Source of the DNA: Streptomyces atroolivaceus
Lineage (GTDB): Bacteria > Actinomycetota > Actinomycetes > Streptomycetales > Streptomycetaceae
Direction of reading: 5' to 3'
Assembly: GCF_000717025.1 (NCBI RefSeq)
Contig: NZ_JNXG01000007.1
Span: 186,001 to 250,000, forward strand
DNA length: 64,000 nucleotides
This document shows, one piece after another, positions 24,711 through 31,708 of the stretch. A program made the position numbers and the translations under genes. Position 1 is the first letter of the stretch, and each line of letters begins with the position of its first letter. Under the pieces are notes generated by a model that worked only from the letters and a program-made list of their open reading frames with translations, ran no database searches and had not been told where the DNA came from.

Positions 24711-26162
24711 ATGACTGATGTGACATCCGCGAAGAGTGCCCGCCGTCCGCACCACTGGCGGCGGGACCTGATCGAACTGGCCGCGCTCTTCACGGCGGTT
24801 GCCGTGGCCGACGCGATCGCCAATCTGATCGGGCACCAGCCCGACGGCCCCTACCTGCTCATCGCCTCGGCCGTGGCACTCGTGGCCACGGCCGCCTTCC
24901 ACACATGGTGGGCACGGCGGCACAGCCACGCACCGCCCCCGGAGGCCGATACCGGCGCCGGCGTCGATGCGGAGCGCCCCTCCGCCGGTGCCGGTGAGGC
25001 GGCCGAGACGGCGCTGTGGCGGATGCGGACGACCGTGCGGGACTCCCCCGGCGCCCTGGCGGCGCTCTGCATCGCCCTGGCCCGTCACCGGGTGGACATC
25101 CTGACCCTGCAGACCCACCCGCTGGCCGAGGGCACCGTCGACGAGTTCCTGCTGCGTGCGCCCGCGACGCTGCCGGCGCAGCAGCTCACCCGGGAGATCT
25201 CCGCCGCCGGCGGGTCCTCCACCTGGATCGAGCGCGCGGACGCCCACGACCTGGTGGACACGCCCACCCGGGTCCTCGGGCTCGCCACCCGCACAGCGCT
25301 GGACGCTGCCGAGCTCCCGCTGGCCCTGCGCCAGCTCCTGGGCCGGTGCACCATCCACTCACTGCCCGCACTGTCGGTCGGCGGCCGCCCCACCGGCGAG
25401 AGCGCGCCGGTGGAAGGGGTCCTGGAGGACACCGTGATGCGCCTGCGTGATCCGTCCGGCGGGGTCATCACCGTCGAGCGCCCCTATCTCCCCTTCACCC
25501 CGACCGAGTTCGCCCGTGCCCGGGCCCTGGTCGAGCTCGACGCACGGCTCGGCCCTCGCGTGCCGCGCAGCGAGGACGTCCTCACCCTGCCCGAGGGCAA
25601 CGAGATCACCGTGCGCCGCGCGGACCGCGGCGACCTCGACGCGGCCCTCGCCATGCACGGCCGCTGCTCCGAGGACACCCTCGGCCTGCGTTACCACGGT
25701 CCGGTCCGTGACGCCGACCGGTATCTGGACCACCTGCTGAGCCCGCGCTTCGGCCGCACGCTCGCCGTGCAGACAGCCTCGGGCCGGCTGGTCGCACTGG
25801 GCCATCTGCTCTGGGACGGGGACGAGACCGAGGTCGCCCTCCTCGTCGAGGACGACTGGCAGCGCCGCGGTATCGGTTCCGAGCTCCTCAGCCGACTGGT
25901 GGCCCTGGCCGTCGAGGCGGGCTGCGAGAGCGTGTACGCGGTGACACAGGCCCACAACACAGGCATGGTCGCCGCGATGCGGGCGCTCTCGCTGCCTCTC
26001 GACTACCAGATCGAGGAGGGCACCCTGGTCATCACCGCCCGGTTGACCGCGGTTCCTGCCCAGGCGCCCGACCAGCCGGCGACGGAACCTGTGAGCCGGT
26101 CAGGGGCGACGTCCGGACCGCTGCCTCGGAACGGGCAGGCGGAACAGCGCTTCCGGCACTGA
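24711..26162 (+). CDS. Membrane-anchored ACT-GNAT acetyltransferase
   Basis: A 483-residue fusion. Residues 1-70 contain two hydrophobic helices (LIELAALFTAVAVADAIANLI and YLLIASAVALVATAAFHTWW). An ACT-type regulatory domain follows at about 103-170 (MRTTVRDSPGALAALCIALARHRVDILTLQ). A linker of about 130 residues leads to a GNAT domain at about 300-440, with the acetyl-CoA loop in DDWQRRGIGSELLSRLV. ACT domains bind amino acids, so activity may be amino-acid controlled, as in some actinobacterial protein acetyltransferases. The last ~35 residues are low-complexity and overlap the 3' end of the convergent PLP-enzyme gene. Confidence 0.85.
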   Translation: MTDVTSAKSARRPHHWRRDLIELAALFTAVAVADAIANLIGHQPDGPYLLIASAVALVATAAFHTWWARRHSHAPPPEADTGAGVDAERPSAGAGEAAETALWRMRTTVRDSPGALAALCIALARHRVDILTLQTHPLAEGTVDEFLLRAPATLPAQQLTREISAAGGSSTWIERADAHDLVDTPTRVLGLATRTALDAAELPLALRQLLGRCTIHSLPALSVGGRPTGESAPVEGVLEDTVMRLRDPSGGVITVERPYLPFTPTEFARARALVELDARLGPRVPRSEDVLTLPEGNEITVRRADRGDLDAALAMHGRCSEDTLGLRYHGPVRDADRYLDHLLSPRFGRTLAVQTASGRLVALGHLLWDGDETEVALLVEDDWQRRGIGSELLSRLVALAVEAGCESVYAVTQAHNTGMVAAMRALSLPLDYQIEEGTLVITARLTAVPAQAPDQPATEPVSRSGATSGPLPRNGQAEQRFRH

Positions 26163-27312
26163 GCGCCTGACACAGATCCGCCCAGAGGTCCTCGACGTCC
26201 TCGAGACCGACCGACATGCGCAGCAGGCGGTCACCGACACCCGCGGCCCTCCGGTCTCCCTCACCCACGATGCGGTGGCTGATGGAGGCCGGATGCTGTA
26301 TCAGGGTGTCCACGCTGCCGAGGCTCACGGCGGGCGTGATCAGCCGGACTCCCGCGATGATCCTGTGGGGGTCCCCGAACACCTCGAAGGAGACCATCGC
26401 GCCGCCGGTCTCCGGGTAGTGCACCCGCGCGATACGGGGGTCGGCGGCAAGCCTCCGGGCCAGTTCCGCCGCGGCGGCCGACGCGGCCCGGACCCGTACC
26501 GGCAACGTGGAGAGACCGCGCAGCAGCAGATAGCCGGCCATCGGGTGCAGAACGCCTCCGGTGGCGAACCGCACCTGCCGCAGGACCGCCGCGAACTCCT
26601 CGTCGCAGGCGACGACACCGCCCATCACGTCACCGTGCCCACCGAGGTACTTGGTGGCGCTGTGCAGCACGATGCGGGCTCCGTGTTCGAGCGGCCGCTG
26701 CAGTACGGGGGTGGCGAAGGTGTTGTCGACGAGGAGCGGCACGGAGCCGCACGAGTGCGCCACAGCCCGGATGTCGATCTCGGCGAGGGTCGGGTTGGCG
26801 GGCGTCTCGACCATCACCAGGCCGGTGTCCGGGCGGATCGCCTCGGCGATGCCCGCAGGATCCGTCCAGGTCACCTCGGTGCCCAGCAGTCCGGCGCCCA
26901 GCAGGTGGTCACTGCAGCCGTAGAGCGGACGCACCGCGACCACGTGGCGTAGCCCCGAACTCGCGCGCGCCAGCAGCACGGCGGTGAGCGCCGCCATTCC
27001 GCTGGCGAAGGCGACCGCGCTCCCGGCGCCTTCCAACCGGGCCAGTGCCGTCTCGAAGCGAGCCGTCGTGGGGTTGTCCAGTCGTGCGTACACGGGCGGC
27101 CCGTCGGGCCTGGCTCCGGTGGTGGCGAAGGCGTCGATGCGCGCGGCCTCACCCCTGGAGTCGTACGAGGGGTAGGTGGTGGACAGGTCGATCGGTGCGG
27201 CGTGCAGACCGAGAGAGGCGAGATCGTCGCGTCCGGCGTGCACGGCTTCGGTGGCGAGCGCCCTGGACCGGAAGGGGGGCTGGGGTGTCAGCGAGGAGGC
27301 TTCGGTGTCCAT
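26032..27312 (-). CDS. Trans-sulfuration PLP enzyme (cystathionine gamma-synthase/lyase family)
   Basis: A 426-residue fold-type I PLP enzyme of the Cys/Met metabolism family. YARLDNPTTARFE at about 91-103 holds the phosphate-binding Tyr/Arg of the neighbouring subunit. FASGMAALTAV contacts PLP. LLVDNTFATPVLQRPLEHGA contains the PLP aspartate, and the Schiff-base lysine is in LHSATKYLGGHGDVMGG, where most relatives have GHSD. It could be a cystathionine beta- or gamma-lyase or methionine gamma-lyase. ATG 27312 is 59 bp from the divergent Lrp gene, its likely regulator. The last ~45 residues are low-complexity and overlap the convergent GNAT gene by 131 bp. Confidence 0.9.
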   Translation of the reverse strand: MDTEASSLTPQPPFRSRALATEAVHAGRDDLASLGLHAAPIDLSTTYPSYDSRGEAARIDAFATTGARPDGPPVYARLDNPTTARFETALARLEGAGSAVAFASGMAALTAVLLARASSGLRHVVAVRPLYGCSDHLLGAGLLGTEVTWTDPAGIAEAIRPDTGLVMVETPANPTLAEIDIRAVAHSCGSVPLLVDNTFATPVLQRPLEHGARIVLHSATKYLGGHGDVMGGVVACDEEFAAVLRQVRFATGGVLHPMAGYLLLRGLSTLPVRVRAASAAAAELARRLAADPRIARVHYPETGGAMVSFEVFGDPHRIIAGVRLITPAVSLGSVDTLIQHPASISHRIVGEGDRRAAGVGDRLLRMSVGLEDVEDLWADLCQALSAGSAVPPARSEAAVRTSPLTGSQVPSPAGRAPGQEPRSTGR

Positions 27313-27313
27313 G

Positions 27314-27333
27314 TCACCAGACTGAACAGTGAC
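27314..27333. promoter_or_regulatory. Putative Lrp operator in the divergent promoter
   Basis: GTCAC and GTGAC arms flank the small palindrome ACTGAACAGT (27321-27330) in the 59-bp gap between the PLP-enzyme and Lrp genes. TACGTT at 27360-27365 is a -10 candidate that would make the Lrp message leaderless. Role inferred. Confidence 0.45.
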
Positions 27334-27371
27334 CGGGAGAAGAGGCCGTTCGGCCGTGCTACGTTCGCCGG

Positions 27372-27899
27372 ATGTCTGAATCCGTCGTTCTGGATCCGGT
27401 TGATCTGCACATTCTGCGCCTTCTGCAGAACGATGCGCGGACGACGTACCGAGAGCTCGCCGCCGAGGTCGGCGTGGCGCCGTCCACCTGTCTGGACCGT
27501 GTGGCACGGCTGCGCCGGTCCGGTGTGATCCTCGGGCACCGGCTGCGGCTCGATCCGGCGCGGCTCGGCCGCGGCCTGGAGGCCCTGCTGCTGGTTCAGG
27601 TCCGGCCGCACCGCAGGGAACTCATCGGCCCGTTCGTCGAACGGATCAGGGCGCTGCCGGAGTCCCGGGCGTTCTTCCATCTCACCGGGCCCGACGACTA
27701 CCTCGTGCACGTGGCCGTCGCGGACCCGACCGACCTCCAGCGCCTGGTGCTGGACGAGTTCACCTCACGCAGGGAGGTGGCACGTGTGGAGACCCGGCTG
27801 ATCTTCCAGCAGTGGGAGTGCGGCCCGCTGATGCCGCCCACGAGAGGACCGCGCAGTCCGGCGGCCTCGGAGGCGCTTCCCGGCTCCTCCACGCCGTAA
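27372..27899 (+). CDS. Lrp/AsnC-family transcriptional regulator
   Basis: A 175-residue regulator. The winged helix (about 8-60) reads LDPVDLHILRLLQNDARTTYRELAAEVGVAPSTCLDRVARLRRSGVI. The RAM/AsnC ligand domain follows (LLLVQVRPHRRELIGPFVERI, then FHLTGPDDYLVHVAVAD). A Pro-rich tail of about 20 residues extends beyond the family end. Divergence from a Cys/Met-family PLP enzyme suggests that it senses an amino acid and controls that enzyme's gene. Confidence 0.92.
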   Translation: MSESVVLDPVDLHILRLLQNDARTTYRELAAEVGVAPSTCLDRVARLRRSGVILGHRLRLDPARLGRGLEALLLVQVRPHRRELIGPFVERIRALPESRAFFHLTGPDDYLVHVAVADPTDLQRLVLDEFTSRREVARVETRLIFQQWECGPLMPPTRGPRSPAASEALPGSSTP

Positions 27900-27967
27900 G
27901 GGATCTTCACCTGGCCGAAGTCCTGTTCCCCGTGACGCGAAGGCCTTCGGCGTACGAGGATGTCCAC

Positions 27968-29653
27968 ATGTCAGACACACCGAGCAGCGCACTGCCGCGC
28001 CAGGTCGCCGACGCCTATGTCGACGCCTACATCGAACTCGACCCGATCACCGGTACCTATCTCGGTGTCGCGGAAAGCTCCCGCCTCCTGCCCGATTTCT
28101 CGCCCGCCGGGCAGGCCGCCATGGCCGAACTCATCCGCAGCACCCTCAGGGAGCTCGACGCCGCGGAGCAGGTGCCGGGGGCGGACGCCGACCAGGAAAG
28201 GCGTTGCGCACGGCTGCTCAGGGAGCGCCTGACCGCCGAACTCGCCGTCCATGAGGCCGAGGAGGGGTTGCGGGCCGTTTCCAACATCCACTCCCCGGCG
28301 CACAGTCTCCGGGATGTGTTCTCGGCGACGCCTACGGCGACGGACGAGGACTGGGACGCGGTCGTGGAGCGCCTGCGCGCGGTTCCGGCCGCCCTGGAGG
28401 GCTATCGCGCCTCGCTCGCACTCGGTCTGGAGCGCAAGCTGTACGGCGGCCCGCGGCCGACCGCGACGTTCATCGCTCAGCTGGGCACCTGGGCGGGCGA
28501 GGAGGGCCCGGGCTTCTTCCAGGAGTTCGTGGCCGGGGGGCCCGCGTCCCTGCGCACGGAGCTGGACGAGGCGGCCGGGCAGGCCGCCGCGGGCCTCGTC
28601 GCGCTGCGGGACTGGATGAAGGAGGTGTACGCCCCCGCGATCGAGGGCGCCCCCGACACGGTCGGCCGGGAGCGCTACGCCCGCTGGTCACGGCAGTTCA
28701 ACGGCACGGACCTGGATCTCGACGAGGCGTACGCGTACGGCTGGTCCGAATACCACCGGCTGCTGGACGAGATGAAGGCCGAGGCGGACAAGATCCTGCC
28801 CGGCGCGGGTCCTTGGGAGGCGCTCGCCCACCTCGATGTACACGGCAAGCACATCGAGGGCGTGGAGGAGGTCCGCGTCTGGCTCCAGAACCTGATGGAC
28901 GAGGCCATCGAGGCACTCGACGGCACGCACTTCGAACTCGCCGAGCGCGTACGGAAAGTGGAGTCACGGATCGCTCCCGCGGGAGGCGCCGCGGCTCCGT
29001 ACTACACCGGGCCCTCGGAGGACTTCTCGCGGCCCGGCCGCACCTGGCTCCCCACCATGGGCGAGACCCGCTTCCCCGTCTACGACCTGGTCTCCACCTG
29101 GTACCACGAGGGCGTGCCGGGCCACCACCTTCAGATCGCGCAGTGGACGCACGTGGCCGACAGCCTCTCGCGTTACCAGGCGTCGGTCGGGCAGGTCAGC
29201 GCCAACGCCGAGGGCTGGGCGCTGTACGCCGAGCGGCTCATGGACGAGCTGGGGTTCCTCCCCGACGCGGAGCGCCGCCTCGGCTATCTGGACGCGCAGA
29301 TGATGCGTGCATGCCGGGTGATCGTCGACATCGGCATGCATCTGGAGCTGGAGATCCCTGCGGACTCGCCGTTCCATCCGGGTGAGCGGTGGACTCCTGC
29401 CCTGGCCGAGGAGTTCTTCGGCAGCCACAGCGGCCGGCCCGCGGACTTCGTGGAGAGCGAGCTGACCCGCTATCTGTCGATGCCCGGTCAGGCCATCGGC
29501 TACAAGCTGGGTGAACGTGCCTGGCTCCTGGGCAGGGAGAACGCCCGGAAGGCACACGGCGACGCGTTCGACCTCAAGGCCTGGCACATGGCCGCCCTGT
29601 CGCAGGGGTCGCTCGGCCTGGACGACCTCGTGGACGAGCTGTCCAAGCTCTGA
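27968..29653 (+). CDS. DUF885-family protein, probable zinc peptidase
   Basis: A 561-residue protein of the DUF885 family, alpha-helical and related to zinc carboxypeptidases/aminopeptidases. The putative metal motif is WYHEGVPGHHLQIAQ at about residues 378-392, a HExxxGHH pattern, with the downstream glutamate in SANAEGWALYAERLMDELG. No signal peptide is present, so it probably acts in the cytoplasm on peptides. ATG 27968 is chosen; the frame upstream runs into the Lrp gene. Confidence 0.85.
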   Translation: MSDTPSSALPRQVADAYVDAYIELDPITGTYLGVAESSRLLPDFSPAGQAAMAELIRSTLRELDAAEQVPGADADQERRCARLLRERLTAELAVHEAEEGLRAVSNIHSPAHSLRDVFSATPTATDEDWDAVVERLRAVPAALEGYRASLALGLERKLYGGPRPTATFIAQLGTWAGEEGPGFFQEFVAGGPASLRTELDEAAGQAAAGLVALRDWMKEVYAPAIEGAPDTVGRERYARWSRQFNGTDLDLDEAYAYGWSEYHRLLDEMKAEADKILPGAGPWEALAHLDVHGKHIEGVEEVRVWLQNLMDEAIEALDGTHFELAERVRKVESRIAPAGGAAAPYYTGPSEDFSRPGRTWLPTMGETRFPVYDLVSTWYHEGVPGHHLQIAQWTHVADSLSRYQASVGQVSANAEGWALYAERLMDELGFLPDAERRLGYLDAQMMRACRVIVDIGMHLELEIPADSPFHPGERWTPALAEEFFGSHSGRPADFVESELTRYLSMPGQAIGYKLGERAWLLGRENARKAHGDAFDLKAWHMAALSQGSLGLDDLVDELSKL

Positions 29654-29708
29654 TCGCGCGGCGCCGGGGGGCCGGTGCGCGACCACCGGCCCCCGGCCCC
29701 TCCCCTCC

Positions 29709-29728
29709 CGCTCGCTCGCTCGCTCGCC
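29709..29728. repeat. GCTC microsatellite
   Basis: Four to five head-to-tail GCTC units, about 30 bp before the ATP-grasp ATG. A 4-bp unit in a leader could slip, but it lies outside the coding frame. Confidence 0.6.
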
Positions 29729-29757
29729 GCCGACAGTCCGAAGAACGGTCCACCCGC

Positions 29758-30627
29758 ATGACTCCGCCCGGTTTCCTGTTCTGCTGCGACCCGCTGCGTC
29801 CGCGGCTCCCCGACCCCCAGTTCGCCCAGGAGGCGGCTGCGGCCCGGCGCGCCGGCGCGCAGACCGCCCTCGTGGATCACGACGCACTGCTCGCCGGGGA
29901 CGCGGAGAGCGCCGTCGGCGGGGTGAGGCGGGACTCGGGGCCGTACTGGTACCGAGGCTGGATGATTCCGCCCGCGCGGTACCCGGAGCTGGAGCGCGCC
30001 CTGTCCGCCCGTGGCTGTTCTCTGCTCACCGACGCCTCCGCGTACCGCACAGCTCACGAACTCCCTGGTTGGTACGAGGCGTTCAGCGAGCTCACGCCGC
30101 GCAGCGTCTGGCGGGCACTGCCCGCCGGGGAGGCCCTGCCGGACGGCTCCGTCTGGTCGCGCCTCGCCGGGGCTCTCGCTCCCGGCCCCGGCATCGTCAA
30201 GGACTTCGTGAAGTCCCGTAAGCACGAATGGCACGAGGCGTGTTTCGTTCCGGAACTGGGGGATGCGGACCGGCTCGCCTCCGTCGTCGGCCGATTCCTC
30301 GAACTGCAGGGGGACTTCCTGGCCGGCGGAGTGGTGCTGCGGGCGTACGAGCCGTTCGTGCCGGGCGGCGAGGCACGTGTGTGGTGGGTGGACGGCGAGG
30401 CTGTGCGGGTGACGGCTCACCCGGACACGCCGGACCGACTGCCGTCGCCCGGCCTCGACGCCGTCGGCGAGGCCGTGCGCGCTCTCGGCTGCCGGTGGGT
30501 GACCACCGACATGGCGCTGCGGGAGGACGGGACGTGGCGGGTGGTGGAGGTCGGTGACGGCCAGGTAAGCGGCCTGCCCGCCGGCGACGACGGCGGCAGC
30601 CTGTTCGAAGCCCTCCTCCGGCCCTGA
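29758..30627 (+). CDS. ATP-grasp domain protein (DUF4343-like)
   Basis: A 289-residue protein. The ATP-grasp signs are the lysine strand GPGIVKDFVKSRKHEWHEACFV at about 147-168, the region VVLRAYEPFVPGGEARVWWVDGEAVRVT, and the metal-binding end VTTDMALREDGTWRVVEVGDGQVSGLP. Similar single-domain proteins are often annotated as DUF4343 and are thought to ligate a carboxylate to an amine or to modify a peptide. No precursor peptide gene was seen beside it. It follows DUF885 after 104 bp. Substrate unknown. Confidence 0.75.
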   Translation: MTPPGFLFCCDPLRPRLPDPQFAQEAAAARRAGAQTALVDHDALLAGDAESAVGGVRRDSGPYWYRGWMIPPARYPELERALSARGCSLLTDASAYRTAHELPGWYEAFSELTPRSVWRALPAGEALPDGSVWSRLAGALAPGPGIVKDFVKSRKHEWHEACFVPELGDADRLASVVGRFLELQGDFLAGGVVLRAYEPFVPGGEARVWWVDGEAVRVTAHPDTPDRLPSPGLDAVGEAVRALGCRWVTTDMALREDGTWRVVEVGDGQVSGLPAGDDGGSLFEALLRP

Positions 30628-30681
30628 CCGTTTCCCGCGTTCCCCGAGCCCGCACCGGGACGGTCCGCGGGACGTGCCGGA

Positions 30682-31167
30682 TCAGCAGCCGCAGTCCTCG
30701 GCGCCCACGGGCGCGGTGAGCGCGTCGGCGGCGCGCCGCTCCGGTCCCTCCCAGGTCTCGAAGGCGAACCCCTCGCGCACCCAGTACTCGAATCCGCCGA
30801 GCATCTCCTTCACCCGGTAGCCGAGTTCGGCGAGCGCAAGAGCGGCCCGGGTCGCACCGTTGCAGCCCGGCCCCCAGCAGTAGGTGACCACGGGGACGGC
30901 CGGGTCGAGAAGTCCGGCGGCCTGCTCGGCGATGAGAGCGGTCGGCAGGTGCACCGCGCCGGGGACGTGGCCCTGGTCCCAGGACGCGGTGGACCGGGAG
31001 TCCAGCACGACGAATCCAGGGTCGCCGCCGGCCTCCAGGGCGGCGGCCACATCGGACACGTCCGCGTGGAAGGCGAGCGATGCGCCGAAGTACGCGACGG
31101 CGGCCGCCGGGGAGGCGGGTGGTACCCGGAGGACGGAGTTGGCGATGGTGACGTTCTGTGAGGTCAT
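30682..31167 (-). CDS. Rhodanese-like domain protein
   Basis: A 161-residue single rhodanese domain. FVVLDSRSTASWDQGHVPGAVHLP is the CH2A-like start, and the active-site loop is TYCWGPGCNGATRAALALAELGY with the catalytic cysteine near 98. It ends in two cysteines (GAEDCGC), which may add a metal or redox function. It probably transfers sulfane sulfur. ATG 31167 (MTSQNVTIANSV) is chosen. The divergent Lrp gene starts 94 bp away and probably controls it. Confidence 0.88.
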   Translation of the reverse strand: MTSQNVTIANSVLRVPPASPAAAVAYFGASLAFHADVSDVAAALEAGGDPGFVVLDSRSTASWDQGHVPGAVHLPTALIAEQAAGLLDPAVPVVTYCWGPGCNGATRAALALAELGYRVKEMLGGFEYWVREGFAFETWEGPERRAADALTAPVGAEDCGC

Positions 31168-31231
31168 GACCAAAAATCTACGGCCGCCTCGCCCTCTCCG
31201 GAAGGCGTGATCCCCGGCACATCGCTTGATG

Positions 31232-31253
31232 GACAAGGGATTTCCCTGTTGTC
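31232..31253. promoter_or_regulatory. Putative Lrp operator between rhodanese and Lrp genes
   Basis: A perfect AGGGA-TT-TCCCT palindrome (31236-31247) flanked by GACAA and TTGTC. It ends 8 bp before the Lrp ATG, so binding would block the Lrp gene directly. Confidence 0.55.
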
Positions 31254-31261
31254 TGGCGGCC

Positions 31262-31708
31262 ATGACCGAGTATTCCCCGGACGCCACGGACTGGCGCATC
31301 CTCGATGTACTGCAACGCGACGGACGCGTGACGTTCGCGGAACTGGCCCGCGCCGTGGCGATGTCCCCGAGCGCCGTCACGGAGCGGGTGCGCCGGCTCG
31401 AGGAACTGGGGGTGATCAGCGGGTACGCCGCAGTGGTCGACCCGGAACGGCTGGGCCTCCCGATCCTCGCCCTCGTACGACTGCGCTACCCGAACGGCAA
31501 CTACAAGCCGTTCCACGATCTGACGGACACGACGCCCGAGATCGTCGAGGCCCATCATGTGACCGGGGACGACTGCTTCGTGCTCAAGGTGACCGCCAGG
31601 TCGATGAGGCATCTGGAGCAGGTCACGGGGAGGATCGGCGCCCTCGGCTCCGTGACCACCAGCATCGTGTACTCCTCGCCTCTCCCGCGCCGGGCGGTCA
31701 GCCGCTGA
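31262..31708 (+). CDS. Lrp/AsnC-family transcriptional regulator
   Basis: A 148-residue Lrp protein. The helix-turn-helix is WRILDVLQRDGRVTFAELARAVAMSPSAVTERVRRLEELGVI at about 10-51, and the RAM domain starts at LALVRLRYPNGNYKPF. ATG 31262 (MTEYSPDATDWRIL) is chosen over 31226, because the longer form would place the palindrome inside the coding region. Divergent from the rhodanese gene, it probably regulates sulfur transfer in response to an amino acid such as cysteine; that ligand is a guess. Its stop overlaps the convergent sbcC end by 11 bp. Confidence 0.9.
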   Translation: MTEYSPDATDWRILDVLQRDGRVTFAELARAVAMSPSAVTERVRRLEELGVISGYAAVVDPERLGLPILALVRLRYPNGNYKPFHDLTDTTPEIVEAHHVTGDDCFVLKVTARSMRHLEQVTGRIGALGSVTTSIVYSSPLPRRAVSR

